Assembly (NCBI RefSeq): GCF_042677945.1
Contig: NZ_JBHUDN010000003.1
DNA from: Haloplanus litoreus
GTDB taxonomy: Archaea; Halobacteriota; Halobacteria; Halobacteriales; Haloferacaceae
DNA: 64,000 nucleotides
Reading direction: 5' to 3' (one strand)
Of the stretch, positions 32,712 through 42,085 are shown piece by piece (position 1 is the first letter of the stretch; each line of letters begins with the position of its first letter). The notes below the pieces were generated by a model. The model did not search any database, was not told the DNA's origin, and saw nothing but the letters and a program-made list of their open reading frames with translations. Made by a program: the position numbers and the translations under genes.

Positions 32712-35700
32712 CACAGCGCGTCCGCGAGTTTCTCCACCGGGTGTGGCGGATGTTCGTCGTACTCCTCACCGAGCTGCGACCGACAGGACGCACCGGGTGC
32801 GGTCACCTCGTCGCCCGGACTCTCGTCGACCTCTTCGAACAGCATGCTGCCGATGGCCTGAGAGATGTCGTAGTGCTCCTCGTGGTATCCGAAGGAACCG
32901 GCCATCCCACAGCAGGTCGTGTTGAGCGGGTCGACGTCGTATCCCGCACCCTGCAGGACGCCGAGGGCGTGGTGGTCCTTGTTCGTCGCCTTCTGGTTGC
33001 AGTGGCCGTGGTAGGACAGCGACCGTCGCGGGGTCGAGAAGTCCACCGTGTCGGTCAGTCCGGTCACGTCTGCGTACTCCATGATGCCGTAGGCGGCGTC
33101 GGAGACGGCCTCGACGGCCGGGCCGGAGAGCAGATCGCGGTACTCGTCCTGGAACATGACCGCGTCCGAGGGCTCGATGAAGACGACCGACCAGCCGTCG
33201 TCGACCGCCCCGCGGAGCGCCGAGACGTTCGCCTCGGCACGCTCGCGGCACAGATCGAGCATCCCCGACGAGAACGCCGCGCGTCCCGAGGGCGCCACGT
33301 CCTCCGGAATGCGGACGTACACGTCGGCGGCTTCGAGAACCTCGATGGCCGCCTTTCCGGCTTCGGGGTAGATGTAGTTCGTGTACGTATCCGGGAAGAG
33401 CAACACCTGGTCCGTCGCCTCGCTCGGTGCGACCTGACAGCGGCCGCGGCGCTCGAACCAGGCTTCCAAGCTCTCGCTCGCGAAGGTTGGCAGCTCCCGC
33501 TCGCGGGAGATACCGAGGGCCTCTTCCATGACCGTGCGCGCGCCGGGAATCTTCGGTGCGATGTTGGAGACGGGGGCGAACATCGAGCCGACCTTCGAGA
33601 GCGTGTCGATGTTGGCGAACACGCGTTCGCGCAGGCTGACGCCCTCTTCTTGGTGGTACTGGTGTTTGACCTCCGTCTTCAGCTTCGCCATGTCGACGCC
33701 GGTCGGGCAGTCGCTCTTACAACCCTTACAGCCGACACAGAGATCCATGACCTCCTCCTGGAAGCGGTCGGAGTAGATTTCGTCCTCGTCGAGTTCGCCG
33801 CTGATCGCCGCGCGGAGCATGTTCGCACGGCCACGCGTCGTCTGGATCTCCTCCTCGGACGCACGGTAGGTCGGACACATCACCTCGGAGTCCGTCTGGC
33901 GGCAGGTCCCACAACCGTTACACAGTTCGACGAGGTGGGAGAAGCCGCCCTCGTCCTCGAAGTCGAGGGACGTCTGCGGCTCGACGGACTGGTAATCGAC
34001 GCCGTAGCGGAGATTCTCCCGCATGTCGGCGCCGACGCCACGCTCGGAGTCCGGCCCGATATCCTCGGGGCCGTCGCGGTAGACGACGTTGCCCGGGTGC
34101 ATGTGCCAGTCGGGATCGAACGCCGTCTTCAGCTCCTTGAACGCCGTCCAGAGCTCCTCTCCGTACATTTTGGGGTTGAACTCCGTTCGGGCCATCCCGT
34201 CGCCGTGTTCACCCGAGAACGAGCCGTAGTGTTCGAGCACCAAGTCCGTCACGTCCTCGGTGATCGAGTGCATCTTCTCGATTCCCTCCCCGTCTTTGAG
34301 ATTGAGGATGGGGCGGATGTGGAGCGTCCCACTGCCGGCGTGTGCGAAGTAGGCCGCGGAGGTGCCGTGGTCCTCCAGCACCTCTTCGAACTCGAAGACG
34401 TACTCGGAGAGTTCCTCCGGCGGCACCGTCGCGTCCTCGATGAACGGGTACGGTTTGGGGTCGCCTTTCATCCCCATCAGCAGGGGAATCGCGGCCTTGC
34501 GAAGCTTCCAGATGTCGGCCTGATCCTCGTCGGTGTAGGCCTCGATGGAGTGGAAGGCGTCGCCGTTCTCGACGAAGTAGTCGTTCGTCTCCTCGATGGC
34601 CTCGTGGAAGTCGTCGACGAGTTCCGAGTCGAACTCCAGCATCAGCGCCGCCTTCGTCCCCTCGGGGATCATCTCGACGTACTGGGCGTACTCGGTCGAG
34701 TCGGCGGCGAGTTGGAACACCTCGTCGTCCATGAGCTCTACCGCTCCCACGTCGAACTGGAGGGCCTCCGGGACGGCCTCCATCGTCTCGACCAGGTCGT
34801 CGAAACAGTAGAGGACGAGCGCCGTCTCCTCGGGCAGCGTGACGAGCGACACCTCGGCCTCGACGATGACGCCGAGGGTCCCCTCCGCACCGACGAAGAG
34901 CTTCGAGAGGTTGATTACCTCCTCGCCGTCCTCGTTCTCGTAGATGACCTTCTGGAGGTTGTAACCCGACACCGAGCGCTTGAGGTCGGGGTACTTCTCC
35001 TCGATTTCTGCCTCGTGTTCCTCGACCAGTCGGCGAACCGTCTCGTAGATGTTGGCTTCCAGCCCGTCACCGGAAACCTTCTCGTCCCACTCGTCGCTGT
35101 CGAGGACGATTTCCTCGGTGTGGATCAGCGAGCCGTCTGCGAGCACCACGTCGAGTTCCTCGGTGTACGCGTCGGTGATGCCGTAGCGAACCGAGTGTGC
35201 GCCCGTGGAGTTGTTGCCGATGCCACCCACGATGGTCGACCGGTTCGAGGACGCCGGGTCGGGGGCGAACTTGAGGCCGTACTGTTCGAGGTGGTTGTCG
35301 AGGTGGTCCTGCACGACGCCGGGCTGGACGACCGCTCGCTGGCCGTCCGGATCGACGTCGACGATGTCGTCCATGTAGCGCGTGAAGTCGACGACGACAC
35401 AGCCCGGCCCGACGGTCTGGCCGCCGAGCGAGGATCCCGTCCCGCGCGGCAGGATCGGCACGCCGTGGTCGGCGGCCGTCGCCACGGTGTGCTGCACGTC
35501 GTCGACCGACCGGGGCAACACGACACCAGCCGGCTTCGCCTGATAGATGCTCCCGTCGGTAGCGTAGAGCACCTGCGCGTACTCGTCGAAGGAAACGTCC
35601 CCCTGCACACCCTCACGTAGATCCTCGGCCAGCGCCCGGTACTCCTCGGCGTCTGGATGGTCGTGTCCCAGTGAGTCCGCCGAGGTCTCTAATCCCGTTG

Positions 35701-35719
35701 ATCGTTCATCAATGGCCAT
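32711..35719 (-). CDS. FAD/Fe-S oxidoreductase, D-lactate dehydrogenase-like
   Basis: 1002 residues from ATG 35719; a GTG three codons upstream is less likely because a TATA-like GTTAAATC near 35741-35748 is 27 bp before the ATG. The N-terminal half is a GlcD-type FAD domain (ILPRGTGSSLGGQTVGPG; SGEHGDGMAR). Two 4Fe-4S sites follow (CNGCGTC and CVGCKGCKSDCP), then a C-terminal CCG domain (CCGMAGSFGYHEEH). This GlcD-GlcF fusion oxidises D-2-hydroxy acids (lactate, 2-hydroxyglutarate or glycolate) and passes electrons to the respiratory chain. The substrate is not certain. Confidence 0.88.
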   Translation of the reverse strand: MAIDERSTGLETSADSLGHDHPDAEEYRALAEDLREGVQGDVSFDEYAQVLYATDGSIYQAKPAGVVLPRSVDDVQHTVATAADHGVPILPRGTGSSLGGQTVGPGCVVVDFTRYMDDIVDVDPDGQRAVVQPGVVQDHLDNHLEQYGLKFAPDPASSNRSTIVGGIGNNSTGAHSVRYGITDAYTEELDVVLADGSLIHTEEIVLDSDEWDEKVSGDGLEANIYETVRRLVEEHEAEIEEKYPDLKRSVSGYNLQKVIYENEDGEEVINLSKLFVGAEGTLGVIVEAEVSLVTLPEETALVLYCFDDLVETMEAVPEALQFDVGAVELMDDEVFQLAADSTEYAQYVEMIPEGTKAALMLEFDSELVDDFHEAIEETNDYFVENGDAFHSIEAYTDEDQADIWKLRKAAIPLLMGMKGDPKPYPFIEDATVPPEELSEYVFEFEEVLEDHGTSAAYFAHAGSGTLHIRPILNLKDGEGIEKMHSITEDVTDLVLEHYGSFSGEHGDGMARTEFNPKMYGEELWTAFKELKTAFDPDWHMHPGNVVYRDGPEDIGPDSERGVGADMRENLRYGVDYQSVEPQTSLDFEDEGGFSHLVELCNGCGTCRQTDSEVMCPTYRASEEEIQTTRGRANMLRAAISGELDEDEIYSDRFQEEVMDLCVGCKGCKSDCPTGVDMAKLKTEVKHQYHQEEGVSLRERVFANIDTLSKVGSMFAPVSNIAPKIPGARTVMEEALGISRERELPTFASESLEAWFERRGRCQVAPSEATDQVLLFPDTYTNYIYPEAGKAAIEVLEAADVYVRIPEDVAPSGRAAFSSGMLDLCRERAEANVSALRGAVDDGWSVVFIEPSDAVMFQDEYRDLLSGPAVEAVSDAAYGIMEYADVTGLTDTVDFSTPRRSLSYHGHCNQKATNKDHHALGVLQGAGYDVDPLNTTCCGMAGSFGYHEEHYDISQAIGSMLFEEVDESPGDEVTAPGASCRSQLGEEYDEHPPHPVEKLADAL

Positions 35720-35977
35720 GCCTCTCACACCGAACTGACCCGATTTAACTCCTACGCTACTGGGCTAGAAGCTACTCGCCGCCGTCCGGGATTTTACACG
35801 AACAATTGGACCAAATAGTTGCCGGTACCCATAACAATCCGCACGAACGTTCACCCAAGAAACACCGCGACCGACGCACGGCTTCGGGGTGGTCGAGCCG
35901 AACGGTGACGGGCCGGATTCGCGCCGTCGCCGACACCGCCCACAGCGACTCCCGGGGCCGGTCGGTCGGCCAGTCGC

Positions 35978-36901
35978 CTACAGATACGACTTGTCGATGC
36001 CGGCACCGATGGTGTAGTTCGGGTCGACCATGTTGCCGAGACGGACGTGGCCCACCTGGGTCAGGAGCATGTACGCCTCCATCTCGTCGAAGCCGTAGTC
36101 GTCGGCCATCCACGCCACGAGGTCGGCGTACGCCGCGCGTGCGGCGTCCTCCATCGGGCGGACGCTCCCGATGCTCATGATGAAGTCCTCGGACTCCAGT
36201 CGGGGCCACTCGAGTTCCCAGTCCTCGATAAGATCGACCGTGATGGTCGTCGTGGTGGGATGTTCGAGGGCGACCCCACAGAGTTCACCGTCCCCCTGGG
36301 CGGCGTGACAGTCACCGAGGTAGACGTACCCACCGTCGACCTCCACCGGGAGGTAGATAGTGTTCCCGGGGCACACGTCCGGGAGGTCCATGTTGCCGCC
36401 GTGTTTGAACGGCGTCAGGGCATTGACCGAGTCGATCTTCGGCGACGTGCTGATCGTTCCGACGAAGGGCTCGTACGGGATGGTGATGTCGTCGTTCCAG
36501 ACGGTCCCCTCCGTGGTGACCTCGAGTTTCTTGACGATTTCCGGCAGCGGGTCGTGAAGCATCGCCGTCCGATCCGTCGCGGAGAGCCCCCCGAAGTGAG
36601 GAACCGTACAGGTCGTCCCGCGGGGCTGTGGTCCCCGCGGTTCGATGTGTTCGATGGTGATCGCCAGCGCGTCGCCCGGCTCGGCCCCCTCGACGTAGAT
36701 GGGGCCGTTCTGCGGGTTGAGGTAGTCGCCGAGTACTTCACTGGGCAGGTCGTCCTCCGTCTCGATGGCGCCCTCGAAGGCGTCTTCGGTCTCGACTTCG
36801 ACGGTGTCTCCCGGCTCGATTTCGAGTACCGGGTCGAAGTAGGGACCGACCGTGTAGTGGAAGCCGTCCTGTGTCTCTTCCGTGAGCTGATGTGTCGTCA
36901 C
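35978..36901 (-). CDS. Acetamidase/formamidase family protein
   Basis: 307 residues from GTG 36901 (MTTHQLTEETQDGF); a longer frame to 37018 lies in AT-rich DNA and lacks homology-like sequence. Characteristic pieces of the FmdA/AmdA family are LEIEPGDTVEVET, GPIYVEGAEPGDALAI, CTVPHFGG, LPVEVDGGYVYLGDCHAAQG and LTQVGHVRLGN. It hydrolyses formamide or acetamide to ammonia and the acid. It diverges from a five-gene amide/urea-type ABC importer across an AT-rich 380-bp region, which supports a role in amide use as a nitrogen source. Confidence 0.9.
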   Translation of the reverse strand: MTTHQLTEETQDGFHYTVGPYFDPVLEIEPGDTVEVETEDAFEGAIETEDDLPSEVLGDYLNPQNGPIYVEGAEPGDALAITIEHIEPRGPQPRGTTCTVPHFGGLSATDRTAMLHDPLPEIVKKLEVTTEGTVWNDDITIPYEPFVGTISTSPKIDSVNALTPFKHGGNMDLPDVCPGNTIYLPVEVDGGYVYLGDCHAAQGDGELCGVALEHPTTTTITVDLIEDWELEWPRLESEDFIMSIGSVRPMEDAARAAYADLVAWMADDYGFDEMEAYMLLTQVGHVRLGNMVDPNYTIGAGIDKSYL

Positions 36902-37281
36902 GATGATCGGCCGTACGTCCTGGTGCCAGACAGATAATTCTTTTTGATATTCTGTAAATAAGTCCACATATATCCAAATAATAGCCAATTTGATCGATAT
37001 TAACAGCATTCGAGTCATTCAGGCTCGATTATGTGCGATCCCCCAACTAGTCGGGACTACTTTTCTGAGATGTAAACTACTGACATCGAGAAACGGCAAA
37101 TTATTTTCAGCAAGGGCCATCGTTTGCGGCTATTCTTATGTATATATTTAATTATAATCGTCCTGTTTTCGAATGATCGAAATAAATGCCAAATATCTTC
37201 CCATTATGCAAAGCTATTAATTACCCCGCTACTGTGGGGCTATTCGTGTCTAGATCAAACGAAAGCGGCACGAACCGGGTT
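36902..37281. promoter_or_regulatory. AT-rich divergent regulatory region, amidase/amide importer
   Basis: 380 bp without a gene and by eye the most AT-rich stretch in the window. It contains several TATA-like tracts: TATATATTTA (37140-37149) and TATTAATTA (37213-37221) for the importer, and ATTAT- or TATC-type tracts near 36932-36975 for the amidase. Neither gene starts leaderless within range of a clear TATA box, so both mRNAs probably have leaders. The compositional break suggests strong regulation, or recent acquisition of this unit. Confidence 0.6.
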
Positions 37282-38568
37282 GTGTCTGAACGATCGTCGT
37301 CCCGATCGACGCGCCGGAGATTTTTGAAGGCTTCCGGTGCGGCCGGCACCATCGCACTCACCGCGGGCTGTTCGGGGATCACCGGTGGCGGCAGCGGGTC
37401 GGATACCCTCAAGATGGGCGTACTGGAGGACCAGTCGGGCAACTTCGCGCTGACGGGCATCCAGAAGCACAACGCCCAGCGGCTAGCCGTCGAGGAGATA
37501 AACGCCGACGGTGGCATCAACGGGCAGGAGATAGAGCTGATCGATCCCGACCCACAGTCGGACAACCAACGCTACCAGGAACTGGCGCGGCGGCTCATCA
37601 ACCGTGACAACGTCGACGTGCTGTTCGGCGGCTTCGCGAGTAGTTCCCGGGAGGCCATCCGACCCATCGTCGACGAGAACGAACAGCTGTACTTCTACAC
37701 CAACCAGTACGAGGGCGGTGTCTGTGACACCTACACCTGGTGTACGGGTGCGGTCCCGGAACAGCAGATTTCAACGACGATGGAGTTTCTGACCGACGAG
37801 TTCGGGAACGACATCTACACCATCGCCGCCGACTACAACTTCGGGCAGATCACCGCCGCTTGGTACCGGAAGATCGCCGACGAAGTCGGTGCGAACATCG
37901 TGAACGAGGAGTTCATCCCCCTCGACGTCTCCCAGTTCGGCTCCACCATCAACCGCATCCAAGAGGCGGACCCGGACCTGCTGGTGACGCTTCTGGTTGG
38001 ATCGAACCACGCCTCGTTCTACGATCAAAAGAACGCCGCCGGCCTCGACGTTCCCATGTCCACGACGGTCAACATGGCACAGGGGTACGAACACCTGCGG
38101 TTCGACCCGCCGGCACTCGCCAACATGTACGTCGGCGTCAACTACATGCAGGAGATTCCTACCGACCAGAACCGGAGCTTCGTCGACCGGTTCTACGAGC
38201 GGTTCCCGGACGCCGAGTACGTCGGACAGATGGCCCAGAACTCCTACTTCACGACGTACCTGTACAAGCAGGCCGTCGAGCGGGCGGGGACGACCGATCA
38301 AGAGGAGGTGCTGGCGACGCTCGACGAGGAACCGATCACGGTCGAGGCTCCCGAAGGAACGGTGACCACCGACCCCCAGACCCACCACGTCACCCACCAG
38401 ATTCGGCTGGCCCGCGCCGACGAGGACCACGAAATCTCGTTCCAGAATCAGCAGGCCGTCGAACCCTACTGGCTGCGCGAGACGCCGTACCCGGGCTGTG
38501 ACCTCACGGAGACCATCGGCGCCAGCGAGGACGAAGAGATGACCCAGTACGAGCCCGAAGGAGTCTAA
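37282..38568 (+). CDS. Amide/urea-type ABC transporter substrate-binding lipoprotein
   Basis: 428 residues from GTG 37282; sequence upstream (to 37186) is not protein-like. A Tat signal STRRRFLKASGAAGTIALTA ends in a Cys lipobox (TAGC). The type 1 periplasmic-binding fold (AmiC/UrtA/FmdD group) has IKMGVLEDQSGNFALTG-like LKMGVLEDQSGNFALTG, INADGGINGQEIEL and YFYTNQYEGGVCD; QYEG is typical of UrtA and of short-chain amide-binding FmdD. It captures urea or small amides outside the cell for the four membrane/ATPase components that follow. Confidence 0.88.
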   Translation: MSERSSSRSTRRRFLKASGAAGTIALTAGCSGITGGGSGSDTLKMGVLEDQSGNFALTGIQKHNAQRLAVEEINADGGINGQEIELIDPDPQSDNQRYQELARRLINRDNVDVLFGGFASSSREAIRPIVDENEQLYFYTNQYEGGVCDTYTWCTGAVPEQQISTTMEFLTDEFGNDIYTIAADYNFGQITAAWYRKIADEVGANIVNEEFIPLDVSQFGSTINRIQEADPDLLVTLLVGSNHASFYDQKNAAGLDVPMSTTVNMAQGYEHLRFDPPALANMYVGVNYMQEIPTDQNRSFVDRFYERFPDAEYVGQMAQNSYFTTYLYKQAVERAGTTDQEEVLATLDEEPITVEAPEGTVTTDPQTHHVTHQIRLARADEDHEISFQNQQAVEPYWLRETPYPGCDLTETIGASEDEEMTQYEPEGV

Positions 38569-38577
38569 TCGGGCACG

Positions 38578-39462
38578 ATGGCAGCGATACTCCCACAACT
38601 GCTCAATCTCGTCCTCCAGTTCGTGGACAGCTTCGGCTTTCTCATCCTGGCGGCTATCGGTCTGGCGGTCATCTTCGGAATGATGGGCGTCATCAACCTG
38701 GCCCACGGGGAGTTCATCACCGTCGGTGCCTACGGCACGGCGCTCAGTTACCACGCCGGACTGCCACTCGTGGCCGCGATGGTCGTCGGTGTCGTCACCA
38801 CCACCGTCTTCGGCCTCATCCTCGAGTTCACCATCATCCGACGACTGTACGGACGCCTGCTCGACTCGATGGTCGCCACTTGGGGAATCAGCATCATCAT
38901 GATCCAGGGGTTGCGCATCGTGTTCGGATCCTCGCTGGACAGCATCGGCACCCCACTCGGGAGCGTCCGATACGGCACGTTCTCCTACTCGAGTTACCGC
39001 CTCGTGCTGGCGGGAGCCAGCCTCGCGATACTCGGCGTCCTCTACTGGATGTTCACCGCGACCGAGTTCGGAACGCGCGCCCGCGCGACGATTCAGGACG
39101 AGGAGATGAGCCGTGCGCTCGGCGTCGACACCAACCGGATGTACCTGCTGACGTTCGGCATCGGGTCGGCGCTTGCGGGGCTGACCGGTGCGCTGTACGC
39201 TCCGACGATGACCCTCGTCCCTGGCATGGGGTCGACGTTCCTCGTCGAGGCGTTCGTCACCGTCGTCGTCGGCGGCGCGTCGGTGCTCGTCGGGACGACC
39301 GGAGCCGGCGTGTTCCTCGGTGCGATCAACGCCCTGTTCTCCAACCTCTTCGGGACGTTCGCGGGGCGGATGGCACTGCTCATAACGACCATCCTGATCA
39401 TTCGGATCCTCCCGCAGGGTATCACCGGATTGCTGAACCGGGTCCGGGGGGAGGAGGCCTGA
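38578..39462 (+). CDS. urtB: ABC transporter permease, UrtB/LivH type
   Basis: 294 residues with about eight membrane helices. FGMMGVINLAHGEFITVGAY is the LivH/UrtB signature, and the C-terminal region has EAFVTVVVGGASVLVGTTGA. It forms the importer channel with the next gene product. It starts nine bases after the binding-protein gene and ends one base before urtC. Confidence 0.9.
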   Translation: MAAILPQLLNLVLQFVDSFGFLILAAIGLAVIFGMMGVINLAHGEFITVGAYGTALSYHAGLPLVAAMVVGVVTTTVFGLILEFTIIRRLYGRLLDSMVATWGISIIMIQGLRIVFGSSLDSIGTPLGSVRYGTFSYSSYRLVLAGASLAILGVLYWMFTATEFGTRARATIQDEEMSRALGVDTNRMYLLTFGIGSALAGLTGALYAPTMTLVPGMGSTFLVEAFVTVVVGGASVLVGTTGAGVFLGAINALFSNLFGTFAGRMALLITTILIIRILPQGITGLLNRVRGEEA

Positions 39463-39463
39463 G

Positions 39464-40579
39464 ATGGCGGGTGAAACCACCACGGGCGTCGAGCCGTCGA
39501 CGGCCGACACACCCGAGGGTCCGATCGCCAGGATCCGAAACGCCCTCGAGGGGCCGAACACGCTCGGCAACAGCCGCGCGTTCTGGGTCGCCTTCGTGGC
39601 TCTCGTCGGCTTCCTGTTCGTGTACCCGGCACTCCGGACGACGTACTACGTCTCCAACACTGCGTTCCTGCTGGCATCGGCGTTCCTCGGCCTGAGCCTC
39701 GGGCTCGTCTGGGGCTACGCCGGCATCTTCAGCTTCGGCCAGGTGGCGTTCTACGGCGTCGCTGGCTACACCTTCGGTGTCGTCAGCATCAACATCACCG
39801 GCCCGCTCGGCACCGTCGCCGGGATGGCCGTCGCCGTCTTCGTCGCCGCCGCCTTCGCGTTCCTCATCGGCTACTTCATGTTCTACGGGGGCGTAAGCGA
39901 CGTGTACGTCGCAATCATCACGCTGGCGGTCACCCTCGTGTTGAACACCTTCATGGGACAGACCGCGGGCGACGAGTGGGCCATCGGGGCGGCGCGCCTC
40001 GGCGGATTCAACGGCATGACCGAGATTCCAAGCCTCGCGCTCGGCGTCGGCGGGACCGCCGTCAGAATCGCCGACGTGCCGTACTACTACTTCGTCGTCG
40101 GGACGCTCCTCCTGACGTATCTCGGCCTGCGCGTCCTGGTCAACAGCGACATCGGGTACGTGATGGTCGGCATCCGCGAGAACGAGGAACGGACCGAACT
40201 GTTCGGCTACGACACCCAGCGAGTCAAGCTGGGCACGTTCACGCTCGGGGGAGCGCTGGCCGGCTTCGGCGGCGTCGTCTACGCCTCCTGGGGGAACTAT
40301 ATCGACCCCAGCGTGTTCGGGCTGACCTTCGCCGCACTACCCATCATCTGGGTGGCGACCGGCGGTCGTAAGTGGCTCAGCGGCGCGGTAATCGGCACAT
40401 ACGTCGTCAGTTTCATCTCCCAGAAACTGTCCGTCTTCGGTGGCGGGTTCTCACAGGTCATCCTCGGGGGGCTACTACTGGTCGTCATCCTCGGCCTGCC
40501 CGAGGGGTTCGTCCCGCAGATTCACGCACGACTCCCCTGGTTGCTGGACCGGCTTCCGAACGGGGGTGACTCGTCGTGA
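39464..40579 (+). CDS. urtC: ABC transporter permease, UrtC/LivM type
   Basis: 371 residues, about ten membrane helices. SLGLVWGYAGIFSFGQVAFY is the LivM/UrtC signature, followed late by IRENEERTELFGYDTQRVKL, typical of UrtC/LivM cytoplasmic loops. The N-terminal 40 residues are hydrophilic. It pairs with urtB. The stop overlaps the GTG start of urtD (GTGA). Confidence 0.9.
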   Translation: MAGETTTGVEPSTADTPEGPIARIRNALEGPNTLGNSRAFWVAFVALVGFLFVYPALRTTYYVSNTAFLLASAFLGLSLGLVWGYAGIFSFGQVAFYGVAGYTFGVVSINITGPLGTVAGMAVAVFVAAAFAFLIGYFMFYGGVSDVYVAIITLAVTLVLNTFMGQTAGDEWAIGAARLGGFNGMTEIPSLALGVGGTAVRIADVPYYYFVVGTLLLTYLGLRVLVNSDIGYVMVGIRENEERTELFGYDTQRVKLGTFTLGGALAGFGGVVYASWGNYIDPSVFGLTFAALPIIWVATGGRKWLSGAVIGTYVVSFISQKLSVFGGGFSQVILGGLLLVVILGLPEGFVPQIHARLPWLLDRLPNGGDSS

Positions 40580-41328
40580 CGACGAGCGAGACGACCACGA
40601 ACGCCGACGCCACCGGCGAGGCGTTGCTCCGGACGGAGGGCCTGACCAAGCAATTCGGCGGCCTCGTCGCCGTCGACGACGTGACCCTGCGCGTCGAGAG
40701 CGGCGAAATTCGGTGTCTCATCGGTCCGAACGGTGCCGGCAAGAGCACCCTGCTGAAGCTCCTCGTCGGCCAGCTCTCCCCGTCGGCAGGACAGGTGTTC
40801 TACCGGGGAGAGGACATCACCGATCTCTCACAGCACGACCGGGCTCGAAACGGAATGAGCATGAAGTTCCAGGTGCCCGCGGTGTACGGCGACCTGAGCG
40901 TCCGGCAGAACGTCCACATTCCGCTCCAGCGGGAGGTCGACCACAACATCGACGCCGAAATCGACAGCACGCTGGAGTCGTTCGGGCTCTTGGACGAGGC
41001 CGGCACCCGCGCGGACGACCTGGCCCACGGCCAGCAGCAGTGGCTCGAAATCGCGATGGCGTCGGCGCTCGATCCCGACTTGCTCCTGCTCGACGAGCCC
41101 GCGGCTGGCATGTCGGTGCAGGAGACCGAGCGGACGGCGGACTACGTCCATCGGCTGAACGACCAAGGCGTGACGCTGTTGGTCATCGAACACGACATCG
41201 ACTTCGTCCGGGCTATCGCCCAGTCGGTGACCGTGCTCCACCAAGGCGAGGTGTTCGCCGAAGGGACCATCGACGAAATCGAGGACGATCCGGACGTCCG
41301 CCGCATCTACCTCGGGGAGGGACACTGA
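40576..41328 (+). CDS. urtD: ABC transporter ATPase, UrtD type
   Basis: 250 residues from GTG 40576. Walker A GPNGAGKSTLLKLLVGQL; Walker B LLLLDEPAAGMSVQETERTA, the last part being typical of UrtD; the urea-type signature GMSMKFQVPAVYGDLSV replaces the branched-chain version. The LSGGQ position reads AHGQQQWLEIAMA. It energises the importer together with urtE. It overlaps its neighbours at both ends (GTGA and TGATG). Confidence 0.9.
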   Translation: MTTSETTTNADATGEALLRTEGLTKQFGGLVAVDDVTLRVESGEIRCLIGPNGAGKSTLLKLLVGQLSPSAGQVFYRGEDITDLSQHDRARNGMSMKFQVPAVYGDLSVRQNVHIPLQREVDHNIDAEIDSTLESFGLLDEAGTRADDLAHGQQQWLEIAMASALDPDLLLLDEPAAGMSVQETERTADYVHRLNDQGVTLLVIEHDIDFVRAIAQSVTVLHQGEVFAEGTIDEIEDDPDVRRIYLGEGH

Positions 41329-42038
41329 TGAGCGACACCATACTCACGTTCGACGGTGTCCACGTCTCCTACGGCACCACGCCCATCCTCCGCGACATCG
41401 ACCTCCGGGTCGAGGAGGGTGAAACGGTCGGCATCATGGGCCGCAACGGCGTCGGCAAGACCACGCTGATGAAGACGGTCATCGGTCTGCTGTCCCCGAA
41501 CGAGGGAACCGTCAGCTTCCACGGGGAGGACGTGACCGACCTCCCGGCCAACCGACGGGCCCGTCTCGGTATGGGATACATCCCACAGGGTCGGGACGTG
41601 TTCCCGGATCTCACGGTCCACCAGAACGTCCGGATGGGGCTCTCCATCAGCGACCACAAGTCGGAGAAACTCGTCGACCGCGTCTACGAGTACTTCCCCC
41701 GACTCGACGAGCGGCGCGAACAGAAGGCGGGGACGATGAGCGGCGGCGAACAGCAGATGCTCGCCATCGGGCGGGCGCTCGCCGGCAACCCCGACCTCCT
41801 GTTGCTCGACGAACCCTCGGAGGGCATCCAGCCGTCCATCGTCCAGCAGATAACCGAGGACATCGGCCGCATGGGCGAGGAGTTCGGCGTGACGGTGCTG
41901 TTCGTCGAACAGAACCTGCAGGTCGTCCGCGAACTCTCGGAACGGTGTTATGTCGTCGACAACGGACGCATCGAGGCGGAACTCGACAGCACCGACCTCG
42001 AGGACACCGACGCCGTCGCCGACTACCTCGCGGTCTGA
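41328..42038 (+). CDS. urtE: ABC transporter ATPase, UrtE type
   Basis: 236 residues. Walker A GRNGVGKTTLMKTVIG, the urea-type MGYIPQGRDVFPDLTVHQNV, signature MSGGEQQMLAIGRALA and Walker B LLLDEPSEGIQPSIVQQI. It completes the ABCDE set in the same order as the cyanobacterial and actinobacterial urea operon. The start codon overlaps the urtD stop (TGATG). Confidence 0.92.
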   Translation: MSDTILTFDGVHVSYGTTPILRDIDLRVEEGETVGIMGRNGVGKTTLMKTVIGLLSPNEGTVSFHGEDVTDLPANRRARLGMGYIPQGRDVFPDLTVHQNVRMGLSISDHKSEKLVDRVYEYFPRLDERREQKAGTMSGGEQQMLAIGRALAGNPDLLLLDEPSEGIQPSIVQQITEDIGRMGEEFGVTVLFVEQNLQVVRELSERCYVVDNGRIEAELDSTDLEDTDAVADYLAV

Positions 42039-42085
42039 TCCGTTCAGCCATCTTTTTGTCGGCGGCGAGGCGTCTCTCGAACGGA

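Noticed and set aside
32741..35620. Plus-strand 959-codon open frame
   Set aside because: Antisense to the FAD/Fe-S oxidoreductase, whose catalytic and iron-sulphur motifs are intact on the minus strand.
37186..37281. Extended N-terminus of the amide-binding protein
   Set aside because: The sequence is AT-rich, not signal-like, and the Tat motif follows directly after GTG 37282.
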